From Algibacillus agarilyticus (GTDB lineage: Bacteria; Pseudomonadota; Gammaproteobacteria; Enterobacterales; Alteromonadaceae): DNA of 64,000 nt. A model generated the notes under the pieces. That model saw nothing but the letters and a program-made list of their open reading frames with translations. It ran no database searches and had not been told where the DNA came from. A program made the translations under genes and the position numbers. Positions 1 through 9,923 of the stretch are shown here, piece after piece (positions within the stretch are counted from its first letter, which is position 1; each line of letters starts with the position of its first letter). The stretch spans positions 1 through 64,000 of the forward strand of contig NZ_QMED01000008.1 in assembly GCF_003286125.1 (NCBI RefSeq). Reading direction: 5' to 3'.

Positions 1-150
1 TCTTTATGGATATCGACACAAAAAGTGGCGAGGTCTGCACCAACATGGCTATCACTGTTAGTTGATAAACTGAGTCAACATCACGCAGTAGCGATCGCAG
101 TGCAGTAATGCGTAGAACTAATATCAAAGCTATGTCCACGCGCCCACCCC
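1..150 (+). pseudogene. Possible decayed transposase tail (IS110-like)
   Basis: Frame 1 is open from the window edge to a TAA at 106-108. It reads like the C-terminal end of a protein, and its last part (TWLSLLVDKL then AVAIAV) resembles the end of IS110-type transposases. A further short stretch with a similar flavour continues in another frame just beyond the stop, as expected of a frameshifted remnant. The left part lies outside the window, so this is a weak call made by eye only. Confidence 0.22.
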
Positions 151-209
151 AAGCGAGATTTGAAAGATGGGCTATATCAATTCGGTGTTATATCCTTGGT
201 TGAAAATAA

Positions 210-458
210 CGGGATTGATTAATAAGTGAGCTTAAGTACCTACATATGAAATGCGCTTAAATGAAAGAATAGTGGTGCTCTTTTTAGTTCGAGCAACACA
301 GAGTAAGCGCATTTAAAACTCGCCTGAAAGGAATGCCCCAGCGGCTTTTGACCTGCGTTATCGGTATTTGAAAGGGAACAACCATTCCTGTACACCGACG
401 CCTTGTTCAAAAACCGCCAGACGCACTCTGAGAGATCACTTATTTATATGAATTGATA
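210..458 (-). mobile_element. MITE family A, copy 1 (one end decayed)
   Basis: This is the reverse complement of the 250-bp repeat also found at 10894-11143 and 28645-28893. It is clearly matched from about 249 to 458. The left 40 bp are diverged, but the total length (249 bp) equals that of copy 3, and TAA flanks both sides (207-209 and 459-461), consistent with a 3-bp target duplication. It has no coding capacity of its own. Confidence 0.8.
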
Positions 459-485
459 TAATTCACCCAACCTGCTTAACTGGCG

Positions 486-508
486 TATACCCAAGTCACT
501 TGGGTATA
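486..508. terminator. Perfect hairpin downstream of the 233-aa gene
   Basis: TATACCCAAG and CTTGGGTATA form a 10-bp perfect inverted repeat around a 3-nt loop, 24 nt beyond the stop of the minus-strand gene at 532. There is no strong U-tract, so it may be a processing or stabilising hairpin or a REP-like unit rather than a classical terminator. Confidence 0.5.
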
Positions 509-531
509 TTGTAAGTGTTAAGCCGAACGCC

Positions 532-1233
532 TTAGTCGCCCACGACTTTTAAAGAAGGCCTTTCAATAGCATCACCTAATGGATTATCTAACGCTTGCAG
601 AGCACTATGTAGACGTTGCTTCTTGCGCGCTATTAATAAATCATCACTTTGATTAGCGGTATCGTTTTTTAAAAAAGTCGCCAGCTTATTTCTAGCTTGT
701 GTCACTTTTAATTTTTGTTCATCAACGGGAGGATGCTCAATAGTCGACGACAGCGCTTGATTAAGTTTATTTTTAGCCGCTAAAACTTTTTTGCTGGCAG
801 CCGTTTTTGTTGCAGGCTCGGGATCATCTGCATTTAAGGTTAAACCTTCTTGCGCCATTTGATTAAGCAACGCTTCAGAGGGTAAACGTAAATGCGCAAT
901 AGAATCTGTTAAGATGGTTTTGATACTGATTTTTTCAGCCAGTGAAAAACTCTTAAGCATACCTAAAAGCTTTTCGGGTGATAAAAAAACCGCTTTAATA
1001 TTGGCTAACAATACCGATTGTGTGGCCATAATCGTTGAATCGGCACTTTGTTTAGTATCAAACTCATCAATACTAAACCCTTCTTGTTGCATTTGCGCTA
1101 ATAGGTCAGCAGAAGGAATACCGATGTTATTCAGTACATAGTTAATATTTTTTTTAACCTGAATTGCCTCAACTGCACTATAGGTCGGGAAAACAGACAT
1201 TAAATTAGCTTGATTTGAAAATAATGTAAACAT
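532..1233 (-). CDS. Hypothetical protein with an internal repeat
   Basis: I do not recognise this 233-residue protein. It lacks a signal peptide and membrane segments and is rich in Ala, Leu, Lys and Gln in its second half, which looks helical. A motif occurs twice, near residues 38-58 and 117-137: xxPSxxLLxQMxQEG followed by an acidic stretch, so the protein contains a duplicated unit of about 80 residues. No clear ribosome binding site precedes the first ATG, and the Met at residue 12 could be the true start. It is a single gene between a MITE and the PstS/OmpA gene, separated from the latter by about 90 bp. Confidence 0.6.
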   Translation of the reverse strand: MFTLFSNQANLMSVFPTYSAVEAIQVKKNINYVLNNIGIPSADLLAQMQQEGFSIDEFDTKQSADSTIMATQSVLLANIKAVFLSPEKLLGMLKSFSLAEKISIKTILTDSIAHLRLPSEALLNQMAQEGLTLNADDPEPATKTAASKKVLAAKNKLNQALSSTIEHPPVDEQKLKVTQARNKLATFLKNDTANQSDDLLIARKKQRLHSALQALDNPLGDAIERPSLKVVGD

Positions 1234-1323
1234 TAGATATATGCAGCTAAAGCTACATCCTCATGTTATTGAAATTAAGACGAAACACGATTTACCGCAC
1301 AATAAACCGTGATGGCTAATTAG

Positions 1324-3063
1324 TTACATTAACCAAACTTCAACGCGTCGATTGCGTTCTCGCCCTACTTCAGTTTCGTTATTTGCAATGGGCAATAACT
1401 CTCCAAATCCTTCTACCGACATGACATGCACGCCTCTTGATATTAATTCCTTTTCTACTGCCATAGCTCGTTTAAGAGACAACAATTTATTCTTTTGACT
1501 GTTGCCAATACTGTCAGAAAAGCCCATTAAAACTAAGCGTCTCCCTGGGTTTTCTTCCATAAATTCTATTAAGCGCTGTAAATCACGTTTACCTTTATTA
1601 TCAAGGACTTTATCAGCGTAATTAAAATGAAAATTAAGTGATAAACGCTTAGCTTCACGCGTATATTCATTATATTTTCGCGGTGCACCATCTAACGGAT
1701 ATACGGTTTCAATACGAATATTTTGTGATATCAACCCCGTATCTTCAACTAAACTTTGCCCTTCACGTGAGATAGCATAACTGGCAAAATCTTTTATCAA
1801 GTCACTCGCTTGAGTTGGGGTATATAAATATAAACGGCGTGATAATGCATAATCTTCAGTACCAATGGTGAAACGAGTGGGGAAAATAGACGTCGTGCCT
1901 TCACCTTCTGAAATTGACAACGCTTTATTATGTCGAATGTAACTTAAGCCAATAAAGCCAATGGCCGATTCATCTTGTGAAACAAGCGTAGAAAGGTCTG
2001 AACTTGATTCTAAGCGCTGCGCATCTTTAACTAAGTTCTTTTTAAATTTCTTAAGCACTAAATTTTTGAATGTGTCCCAAGTACCAGATTTTTTATCACG
2101 TGCGAAAACCTTAATCGGTAAATCAGGGCCGCCTAATTCTGACCAGTTGGCGATTTCACCAGCAAACACTTTGGCTAAGTTTTCTGTTGATAAGCTTTTA
2201 AGGGTATTATTTTGATTAACGATAATAGCTAAACCATCTAACCCAATAATATGTTCATTACCCACCTTGCTTAAATCACCCAGTGAAGGCAATAAACGCT
2301 GCACCTCATCACGCTTAACCCGGCGAGATGCCATACCGATATCGGCTCGACCGCTTAATAAATCAGAAAAAGCCGTACTCGAACCATGCGCATGTAATTC
2401 AACTGCATAAGCTTGGTTATTTTTTATGTACTGTAAGGTTTTTTCAACGGACTCATCCGTTGTTTGCCAATAAAAGGTTTCAACACCTTGGGTTTTTAAA
2501 AAACCTTCAATTAATGCTGGTGCTAATTTTTCACCAATCGTGTTTGAGCCATGAATTTTAAAAGCGAGCTTAGGTGCACTAACCGGTAAAGTTAAAACGG
2601 TTGATGGTGCTGGTTGCGCGGAGGCTATATTTTGTATAGTTGTTTGGTCATTTATTATTGGTGTATTAACAGCCGATGACTGAACCACCGATTCGCTAGG
2701 CGAGCTAGATGGTGTTGCAGCGGGTTGTAAAAATAACCAACCACCAATCAATCCCACCACCATTATTACCGCTAAAAGTAGGTAAAGCGGAAGCGAAAAA
2801 AGTGTCGGTTTGGCGTTTGATTGACTATTTGTATTAGCGGGTTGTGCGTTATTGCTTATCACTTGCTTGATCGAAACAATTAATGCACTGATCTCGTCAT
2901 GCTCAAGCGCACCTAACTCATTTAGAACAAGGCTTTGATATTGCTCATCAAGCAACATTTTGTCTGCGGAAATATCAATAGAAAAAGCCTCTTTTGCCAG
3001 TAAAGCCAACTTTTCATATTGTAATTTTATATTTGGTTTTTGGGTCGTTCCACGAGAATTCAT
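1324..3063 (-). CDS. PstS-like substrate-binding/OmpA fusion, inner-membrane anchored
   Basis: This 579-residue protein has a cytoplasmic N-terminal part of about 85 residues and one membrane segment near residues 90-112. A long linker leads to a PstS-type phosphate-binding-protein domain (about 165-430, with HGSNTIG near its start and GRADIGMASR later). The C-terminal OmpA peptidoglycan-binding domain ends in NRRVEVWLM. The family is usually annotated as phosphate ABC transporter substrate-binding/OmpA protein. The layout suggests a periplasmic sensor or scaffold tied to the cell wall rather than a free transporter component, and no pstCAB genes are adjacent. A PhoB-like box lies 56 bp upstream. 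The specific ligand is inferred from the family. Confidence 0.82.
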   Translation of the reverse strand: MNSRGTTQKPNIKLQYEKLALLAKEAFSIDISADKMLLDEQYQSLVLNELGALEHDEISALIVSIKQVISNNAQPANTNSQSNAKPTLFSLPLYLLLAVIMVVGLIGGWLFLQPAATPSSSPSESVVQSSAVNTPIINDQTTIQNIASAQPAPSTVLTLPVSAPKLAFKIHGSNTIGEKLAPALIEGFLKTQGVETFYWQTTDESVEKTLQYIKNNQAYAVELHAHGSSTAFSDLLSGRADIGMASRRVKRDEVQRLLPSLGDLSKVGNEHIIGLDGLAIIVNQNNTLKSLSTENLAKVFAGEIANWSELGGPDLPIKVFARDKKSGTWDTFKNLVLKKFKKNLVKDAQRLESSSDLSTLVSQDESAIGFIGLSYIRHNKALSISEGEGTTSIFPTRFTIGTEDYALSRRLYLYTPTQASDLIKDFASYAISREGQSLVEDTGLISQNIRIETVYPLDGAPRKYNEYTREAKRLSLNFHFNYADKVLDNKGKRDLQRLIEFMEENPGRRLVLMGFSDSIGNSQKNKLLSLKRAMAVEKELISRGVHVMSVEGFGELLPIANNETEVGRERNRRVEVWLM

Positions 3064-3118
3064 TTTATTCTTCTTTTAACAGCATAGAAAAATTATCGTG
3101 GGAGTGTAAATTTCATTT

Positions 3119-3136
3119 ATGGCATTTTAATGACAA
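3119..3136 (-). promoter_or_regulatory. Putative Pho box upstream of the PstS/OmpA gene
   Basis: On the minus strand the site reads TTGTCATTAAAATGCCAT: two 7-mers in an 11-bp period, matching CTGTCAT at 6/7 and 5/7 positions. It lies 56 bp upstream of the start codon. In AT-rich DNA this is suggestive rather than proof. Confidence 0.45.
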
Positions 3137-3215
3137 CGTTCATTTTTTTATTTTTAAAAACATATAGTTACATTTTTTAAACAATTACCTAACAGGTTAA
3201 AAAATATAATGAAAA

Positions 3216-5618
3216 TTAATCAAATACATCAAAGACTAATGCATTTTGCTGATCGATGATCTCACTTATTTTATCGCGCGAATAATTGAAACGGATAAAA
3301 GCTTCTGTGGTGATATCCGTTAACGTTAGTGTTGAGCATACCTGACTAATCATCTTTTCTAACTTTTGTTTAGCCGCCGGTTGATACATGGAAAGATAAC
3401 TCATTTCTAATGATACATGCCGATAATCCGGTGGGTAACTCTTATCAACATCTACACGCAAAACCCAACAAACCCCACTTTTTAAACATTCATTGATCAT
3501 GGTTTTACGCGCTTTGTCATTTCCCAAGTTAGTTAACCAAGCAACAACGCGTACTTTACCTTCATTGTAAGAGACTAATAACTCAGCGAAGTCATGCTGA
3601 TCTTCGGTTAATGTATATTGCGAAAACTGTTGAATAAGTGCAGCTTCAAGTTGCTTGGTTTCTTGCCGTCTAAATTTTTCAACTAACGCGTTTAAACGCG
3701 TGGCAACAGGGGCGTTGGCCAACACACATTCAAAGTGTTCTTCTGCGGGTTTGCTCATAAAAGCACACGATTGCGAGGTGCTATAAGCAAATAAATTATG
3801 CAACGCGCTTTCTAATCCAATAATGCGTTTGTCGCCCCCTTGATTAATAAGTGCTTTGCGGCGGCTCAATTCAGAAAAATATTTACGCCCTTGGTGCTTG
3901 CCCGACTTGGCTTTAAAATTACAGATATTTCGTTCAGTATTCGTACCAATAAACTGATAAGGTACCCGTTTTAAACTATGCTCACTCGTGGTTAATTGTA
4001 ATTCAGGGAAATCTAAATAAACGGTATTGCCCAGCTCGGCATTAAATTGCTCTTCAAATTCTACCTGTAGCCCGTTAGCCGAAATATTTTTAGTACAACC
4101 ACTAAAAAATTGCTTCCCGGTATCGGCCTCTACTACCGCTCGATATATATAGCGAGGTTCGCTTCGCATACCTAAAAATTTAAATTCGACAAATTGTAGC
4201 GTTTCCGTTTTTTGTCTTAGCACATGAAACTGATTAATTTCATTAATACGCTTCATGTCGGTTCGCTGACGATAATAATTTAACCTTGCTTGGTGATTGG
4301 TTACATCAATTAACAAAGCATAATAATTCAAATTAGATAAATGCTTAGTGAGTGTCGCACTGAGTGGTTTATTCCGTTTAATAATTTCTCGTCCGGCCTC
4401 ATCAGGTATAGCAACAGGACTCCATGCTCTTTCTAAATCAAGCTCTTCAAGTTGTATTTTATATACTCGCCAGCTGGGTTTGTTTGAACCAAAATTAAAA
4501 TAGAGATCGGTTAATTTAGTGGCGGCAAGCTCATCTAAGGTTGCAGAAAAATGATGTTCTCGTTGATTTTGCATATGAGTGAAACAAAACACATAAAGCG
4601 TTTTCACATGACCAATGCTTTCTAAAGCAGTACGAATACGCTCTGCGGTGATCACCCCTGCTAATTGCGATATTCGCTGCTCATCTTGCCAATATTCACA
4701 TATACCCTTATTAGATTTTTGCACACCTGCATATTTTAATTCAACTTGTGTTCCTTCAACTGACAAGAGTAACGGTAGCGATTTAGCGCCATAAAAATAA
4801 AATTGCTCGAATAATTTATTGCGAGCCGCGTCAAGGGTATTACATGCATCTAGCCGGTATTTACGCCGATAACCACGAACAAACTTTTGAATAAACTCGA
4901 CAAAATCACCAACTGTTTCAGGTTCAAATAATTGTAAACCCGCTTGAATTTCACCATCCTCTTCTTTTTGCCAGCGAACTTGATACGCGACCTTAAATGA
5001 AAAATCTCGTTTATATTTTTTATCTAGGTCGGTAAAATGAACAACCACCACCGTATCATTAGGCAAAATAGTATTGAGCTTTAGTTTTATTTTTAAGCCC
5101 GTTGGTGACACATCTTTCGTTTTAGCTTTAACGGGTTTTAAATTGGTGGCGATGGTTAAATCGGTCACGTAGTGCATACGTTCTTCTGAGCGAGTAATCC
5201 GTTTGCCAAAAATAATAGGCAAAGCAAATGTTTCTTCTACTTCAGTTTTTTGGGTTTTACTATCGAAGTTAGTCTGCGGTCGTACTTTAAAATGGCGTAA
5301 TATTTTTTCGTAAGCTGCAAAATTATAAACACCGTGCTGCATTTCAACTTCATGTTCAAAATAACGTTGACCTTCAACCGGTAAAAAATGACTCACGCCT
5401 TGATATTCAAATAACTCACATTCACCCATGTTTTTTTCACGTAAATCAATAGGGCGTTTACATTCTGACGTTAAACGACTGAGCTCCATTTTTAACAAAA
5501 AACGCTCTGAATCAGACAAGTCAGCGGTATTTTGTTTAAATATTTGATTGAAATCAGGCGCACTCATGCACGGCACTAGTTCATCAATCATTTCTTTTAC
5601 GGTATCAGGTAAGCTCAT
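3216..5618 (-). CDS. Large PilZ-domain protein (paralogue 1)
   Basis: This soluble 800-residue protein contains two PilZ-type c-di-GMP-binding domains. The first has RSEER (143-147) followed by DVSPTG (169-174). The second has RSEPR followed by NISANG in the middle of the chain. These match the RxxxR and (D/N)xSxxG signatures. The rest is unrecognised alpha/beta sequence. It shares length, domain order and N-terminal pattern with the 799-residue protein at 26245-28644, so the two are diverged paralogues. It is a single gene with its own promoter region on either side. Its output is unknown, and a motility or surface role is only the usual association for PilZ proteins. Confidence 0.82.
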   Translation of the reverse strand: MSLPDTVKEMIDELVPCMSAPDFNQIFKQNTADLSDSERFLLKMELSRLTSECKRPIDLREKNMGECELFEYQGVSHFLPVEGQRYFEHEVEMQHGVYNFAAYEKILRHFKVRPQTNFDSKTQKTEVEETFALPIIFGKRITRSEERMHYVTDLTIATNLKPVKAKTKDVSPTGLKIKLKLNTILPNDTVVVVHFTDLDKKYKRDFSFKVAYQVRWQKEEDGEIQAGLQLFEPETVGDFVEFIQKFVRGYRRKYRLDACNTLDAARNKLFEQFYFYGAKSLPLLLSVEGTQVELKYAGVQKSNKGICEYWQDEQRISQLAGVITAERIRTALESIGHVKTLYVFCFTHMQNQREHHFSATLDELAATKLTDLYFNFGSNKPSWRVYKIQLEELDLERAWSPVAIPDEAGREIIKRNKPLSATLTKHLSNLNYYALLIDVTNHQARLNYYRQRTDMKRINEINQFHVLRQKTETLQFVEFKFLGMRSEPRYIYRAVVEADTGKQFFSGCTKNISANGLQVEFEEQFNAELGNTVYLDFPELQLTTSEHSLKRVPYQFIGTNTERNICNFKAKSGKHQGRKYFSELSRRKALINQGGDKRIIGLESALHNLFAYSTSQSCAFMSKPAEEHFECVLANAPVATRLNALVEKFRRQETKQLEAALIQQFSQYTLTEDQHDFAELLVSYNEGKVRVVAWLTNLGNDKARKTMINECLKSGVCWVLRVDVDKSYPPDYRHVSLEMSYLSMYQPAAKQKLEKMISQVCSTLTLTDITTEAFIRFNYSRDKISEIIDQQNALVFDVFD

Positions 5619-5714
5619 TGATAATAATTAGGTCAAAATAGATTAATCGTAATAATTAAGATTAATGCTAAATTAGCTTTTTTGACAGTATTAAGACGAT
5701 TTTCATTGAAGAGT

Positions 5715-6449
5715 TTAAACCCCTTTCAGTTTTTTTAATGCGCTTAACCTATGATGAGCTTCTGTTATTTTAGGTTGTTGGGTTTGCCTAGACGCTAAAT
5801 AATGTTGAGTAAACACAGCAAACGTATCACTGACCGCTTGCGCAACTTGCATCTCATCATGTTGTGCTAACACACAAGCAGCGGCTTCGGCGGTTGCTAA
5901 CTGCCCATCAATAAGTGGCTTTCTTAACCCATATTGGCCGTTTAAATCTAATTCTAAACTCAATACGGGAATATTGGCTAACCACGGACTTAAAGTCATC
6001 ATGCGTCTGGCTTGCTTCCAAGTACCATCTAATACGATCACGGTCGTTTTTTGATTGCTTTCAAATGAAAAGTCAGTATGCACAACTCGCGATTCGGTTG
6101 ACTGCTCAGGATATAAAATAACGCATTGACGATTGGGATCGGCCAATAGATTTAATAATTCAGCGGCGGGTTCAGTGCGTGACCAACAAAAACAAAACGT
6201 ATTTTCAGGTAAAATATCAGCAATGATACGGCCAGTATTGGTTGGTTTTAAAATTTCATTGCGATGCAATAATAAAACAAAATCAAGCTGACTATTTAAT
6301 TCTACGCGTAAATCACACGCACAAATATAAAGAGCAAGTTGACACTGTTCACAGCGTTTTAATAATTTACCACGTGCATTAAATGGCCGAGTTGCTTCGG
6401 TTAAACGTTGTTTTTTTAAGGCGGCAAAACCATATGGGTGACTGATCAT
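5715..6449 (-). CDS. tapT: DTW-domain tRNA-uridine aminocarboxypropyltransferase
   Basis: A 244-residue DTW-domain protein. It has the cysteine-rich N-terminal knuckle (CEQCQLALYICAC) and the family signature DGTWKQARRM in the middle. Characterised members transfer the 3-amino-3-carboxypropyl group of S-adenosylmethionine to a uridine of tRNA, making acp3U (TapT/YfiP in E. coli for position 47). The symbol is assigned by family, since several DTW paralogues exist. The gene stands alone, between a PilZ gene and the divergent phosphorylase-kinase-like gene. Confidence 0.8.
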   Translation of the reverse strand: MISHPYGFAALKKQRLTEATRPFNARGKLLKRCEQCQLALYICACDLRVELNSQLDFVLLLHRNEILKPTNTGRIIADILPENTFCFCWSRTEPAAELLNLLADPNRQCVILYPEQSTESRVVHTDFSFESNQKTTVIVLDGTWKQARRMMTLSPWLANIPVLSLELDLNGQYGLRKPLIDGQLATAEAAACVLAQHDEMQVAQAVSDTFAVFTQHYLASRQTQQPKITEAHHRLSALKKLKGV

Positions 6450-6872
6450 GATAAGTTGGCTATTTTAAATCAAACTAAAAAACGCAATATAACATTTTGG
6501 CAATAAAACCGTGCTTAAATTGTTTTTTGAGCATAAAAAGCCAATAAATAACGAAAAAAAGCGTATCCATACGTTTGCATCGTGCAATACAACCCCACTT
6601 ACCGTTATTATTCAATGCAAATAGGGTTGATATCATTTCTAAGGATTAGAGATTCATCGCAAGGATGTTTTTTTATACACAAATAATAGACATTAGTAAC
6701 CTTTAATCAACCTTAAATAAACAATATAAATAGGCTGTAAAGCCTTATAAACGTGGGGCTCGCATTTTCAGCAAGCTTGGGTATATACTAACCTTAACCG
6801 CTATCAATCTTTCAACGCTCGCAATACAAAAACAAAAACAAAATCTGCTAGCTCATTTAACAGTGAAGCCTT
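6450..6872. other. Divergent intergenic region
   Basis: This 423-bp AT-rich stretch separates the minus-strand DTW gene from the plus-strand phosphorylase-kinase-like gene and must carry both promoters. I see no long repeat or RNA gene in it. A short inverted repeat (AGGCT/AGCCT) lies near 6730. No operator could be named. Confidence 0.5.
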
Positions 6873-9800
6873 ATGAAAAATACAGAATTACTAAACACGT
6901 TATACAAAGATATTAAGCAAATAATTTTAAACCGCCAAAACCCTATCACCGGTTTATTGCCCGCGAGCACCGCTATTACCACGCACGGTGATTACACCGA
7001 TGCTTGGGTACGCGATAATGTGTATTCGATTTTAAGCGTCTGGAGCCTTAGTATGGCTTTCAAACGTAATGGCGAAACAGATAAGCGTGACCAATTAGAA
7101 CAATCAACCGTTAAACTCATGCGCGGTTTATTACAATCGATGATGCGCCAATCGGCTAAAGTTGAAACGTTTAAACATACATCTGATTCACTCGACTGTT
7201 TGCACGCAAAATACGATACCAATACCGGTTTACCGGTGGTAGATGATGATAAATGGGGCCATTTGCAAATTGATGCAACCTCGATCTTTTTATTAATGGT
7301 CGCCCAAATGAGCGCCTCGGGTTTACGTATAATAAAAACATTAGATGAAGTTGATTTCATCCAAAACTTAATTTATTACATTGCTTTTGCATACCGTATT
7401 CCTGACTACGGTATTTGGGAACGTGGTAATAAAATTAATAATGGTAAAACAGAAATTAATGCCAGCTCTGTGGGCATGGCGAAAGCCGCATTACAAGCAC
7501 TTGATGGGTTTAATTTGTTTGGCCCAAATGCTACCGCCCGTGCTGTTGTTCACACCATTCCAGATGCGATATCACGCGCGCGCAACACACTTGCCCGTTT
7601 ATTACCGCGTGAATCCGTATCAAAAGAAGTCGATAGTGCCATTTTAAGTATTATTGGATTTCCGGCTTTTGCTGTAGGCGATCAAAAATTAGTTGATAAA
7701 ACACGTTCTAAAATTTTAACTGAGCTTGGGGGTGAATATGGTTGTAAACGTTTTTTATGGGACGGACACCAAGCCGCTAATGAAGATCATACCCGCATTC
7801 ATTACAATCATTCTGAATTAGCAAGCTTTGAAAATATCGAATGTGAATGGCCGTTATTTTATACCTATTTATATATTCAAGCCTTGTTTGATGATGACAA
7901 AGATCAAGCGAGTTTCTATCGCGAAAAACTAGAATCTGTGATGGTAGAGATAGACGGCAAAGGTTTATTACCTGAGCTTTATATTGTGCCAGAAGAGTTA
8001 ATCGAAGCTGAACGTAAAAATCCGGGCTCACAAAAGCGCATTCCAAATGAAAACCTACCATTAGTTTGGGCACAAAGCATGTATTACACAGGTTTAATGC
8101 TCGACACGGGGTTAATCGAAAAAGACGACTTAGATCCATTACAATTACGTAACCGCTCTACATCAGCCAACGATACGCAGATTGCACTCGTTGTTTTAGC
8201 CGAAAATGATTATGTCAAAAAACAACTCGCACAAAGAGGGGTATTAGCAGAATCAATTGATGATATTAAGCCTTTACAAGTTATGTCGGCAAGCAGCCTT
8301 GTCGAAGCTTATCAAAAAGTGGGCACAAATGACGCATTAGGTTTAACCGGTAGACCGAAACGTCGTTTCCAAGGCCTTGCAACCGCGCAAACTTACAATA
8401 TTAATAAACAAGATTATTTATGTTTATCAAGCTTGCAACACGATGAAATCGACTATCAATTATTTGATGCCCAGTTAGCTAGTGAGCACTTACAATCAGA
8501 ATTAAACCACATTAATAAACATTGGATAAATGAAGAAGTTGCCGTTTTCACTTACATGGTTAAACAAGCTATGTTTAACAGTGAAAATAACGATGTATTT
8601 TTTGATACATTGCGTAATCTTCAGCTTCGTAGTACACATGTTAACGTGGGTTATGCGTCGGCATCACTGGCTTTTAGAGCATCGCGTGTTAATCATTTAT
8701 GGGTTAATAATAGACAAGTACAATCAATCACGGCAACACCAGAGATTGAATGTCGCAATCAATATGCATTTGATGTGCAAACATTGAATGCTGATGTGCA
8801 AGAAGCCCTACCGGCGTTTGATCATGATTCAATAGGTTATCAGCAATTAGTGACCTGGTTAACTCAATACAAGTTGAGTGATACGATAGGGACTAATATT
8901 GATTTTGAACAGTTTATTGATGGCATATATCAACACGCTGAATACCAACAACATTGGCTAACTGCTCGTTTATGTTTCTCGGTATTAAATTATACACATA
9001 AAGAAATTTCAGAAGACTTATCATTACTATGCGCACGTAATATTTCAATCAGCATGGGCAATGTCGAGCCAATTACCTTGGCTGATGATGACGCACGACT
9101 TGAACCGCTTGAACTCATCGAAAAAATCGATACGGTATCAACCGACTTACTTGAGCGCACATTATTACAAGAATTGCTGGTCATATTAGGTTTTACTATT
9201 CGTACACAAACCATACTCTTTAGTGGTTTACGTTCAATTGACTTACACAGCTTATTAGCCGTCTGTGCAAGCCACAATGAATGTACCGAAGATACTTATA
9301 TTGCTTTAGCTGCCTTATCACCATTTGAGTTACTTGAACGCGTTAAAATGACGCTTGAAAACCAACATCAAGCTTACAGTTTAGATGTTGAAAATAGCTT
9401 CTCTAAAGATGATGCAAATTCAGTGAGCATTAATAGTGCAATGAACATGAACTGGTTAGAATGGCGTTCAGCTCGTGGCTTAATCACACGCTTTGATGAT
9501 GAATTTTTAAATGATATTTATCAAAGTCTGGCTAAAGCTAAGAAAATTGTTTTTTCTGACCGCCCTGATGCTGACGAGTTTATTGATTGCGAATTAGTGC
9601 GTAGCTCTATGACCTCACGTGAAGAAAGCTTTGCCCATTTACTCGATAGTTTAATTCAGCACTTTCATCCGATTTACTTTAAAGCAGCCATTGTCGAAGT
9701 ATTATTTACTTACATACAATATTGTAGTGATAACCCTGAAAAGGTGTTCAACTCACCAATTGTACTCGGTCATATTTTAGAGCAAGCCGCTGATGATTAT

Positions 9801-9914
9801 GTAACAGACGAAGGCAAATGCTCTAACCAAGAGCGTAATCTAGATTGCTTATTACAACAATCGCCTGAAATATTACAAGCGCATACATTGCGTGTATTGG
9901 CTCAATTAACATAG
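6873..9914 (+). CDS. Phosphorylase kinase alpha/beta-like protein (GH15-related)
   Basis: The 1013 residues follow the regulatory alpha/beta subunit of eukaryotic phosphorylase kinase over most of their length. Examples are DAWVRDNVYSI (43-53), VKLMRGLL, WGHLQIDATS, IWERG, NASSVGMAKAALQALD, FPAFAV, FENIECEWPLF and LPELY. The N-terminal half is an (alpha/alpha)6 glucoamylase-like GH15 fold, and the C-terminal half matches the alpha/beta C-terminal region less obviously. In animals this subunit regulates the glycogen phosphorylase kinase. No kinase gamma subunit or phosphorylase lies nearby, so the bacterial role (glycosidase, sugar sensor or scaffold) is open. It has no signal peptide, so it is cytoplasmic. 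It is monocistronic. Confidence 0.85.
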   Translation: MKNTELLNTLYKDIKQIILNRQNPITGLLPASTAITTHGDYTDAWVRDNVYSILSVWSLSMAFKRNGETDKRDQLEQSTVKLMRGLLQSMMRQSAKVETFKHTSDSLDCLHAKYDTNTGLPVVDDDKWGHLQIDATSIFLLMVAQMSASGLRIIKTLDEVDFIQNLIYYIAFAYRIPDYGIWERGNKINNGKTEINASSVGMAKAALQALDGFNLFGPNATARAVVHTIPDAISRARNTLARLLPRESVSKEVDSAILSIIGFPAFAVGDQKLVDKTRSKILTELGGEYGCKRFLWDGHQAANEDHTRIHYNHSELASFENIECEWPLFYTYLYIQALFDDDKDQASFYREKLESVMVEIDGKGLLPELYIVPEELIEAERKNPGSQKRIPNENLPLVWAQSMYYTGLMLDTGLIEKDDLDPLQLRNRSTSANDTQIALVVLAENDYVKKQLAQRGVLAESIDDIKPLQVMSASSLVEAYQKVGTNDALGLTGRPKRRFQGLATAQTYNINKQDYLCLSSLQHDEIDYQLFDAQLASEHLQSELNHINKHWINEEVAVFTYMVKQAMFNSENNDVFFDTLRNLQLRSTHVNVGYASASLAFRASRVNHLWVNNRQVQSITATPEIECRNQYAFDVQTLNADVQEALPAFDHDSIGYQQLVTWLTQYKLSDTIGTNIDFEQFIDGIYQHAEYQQHWLTARLCFSVLNYTHKEISEDLSLLCARNISISMGNVEPITLADDDARLEPLELIEKIDTVSTDLLERTLLQELLVILGFTIRTQTILFSGLRSIDLHSLLAVCASHNECTEDTYIALAALSPFELLERVKMTLENQHQAYSLDVENSFSKDDANSVSINSAMNMNWLEWRSARGLITRFDDEFLNDIYQSLAKAKKIVFSDRPDADEFIDCELVRSSMTSREESFAHLLDSLIQHFHPIYFKAAIVEVLFTYIQYCSDNPEKVFNSPIVLGHILEQAADDYVTDEGKCSNQERNLDCLLQQSPEILQAHTLRVLAQLT

Positions 9915-9923
9915 TCGTCTTTA

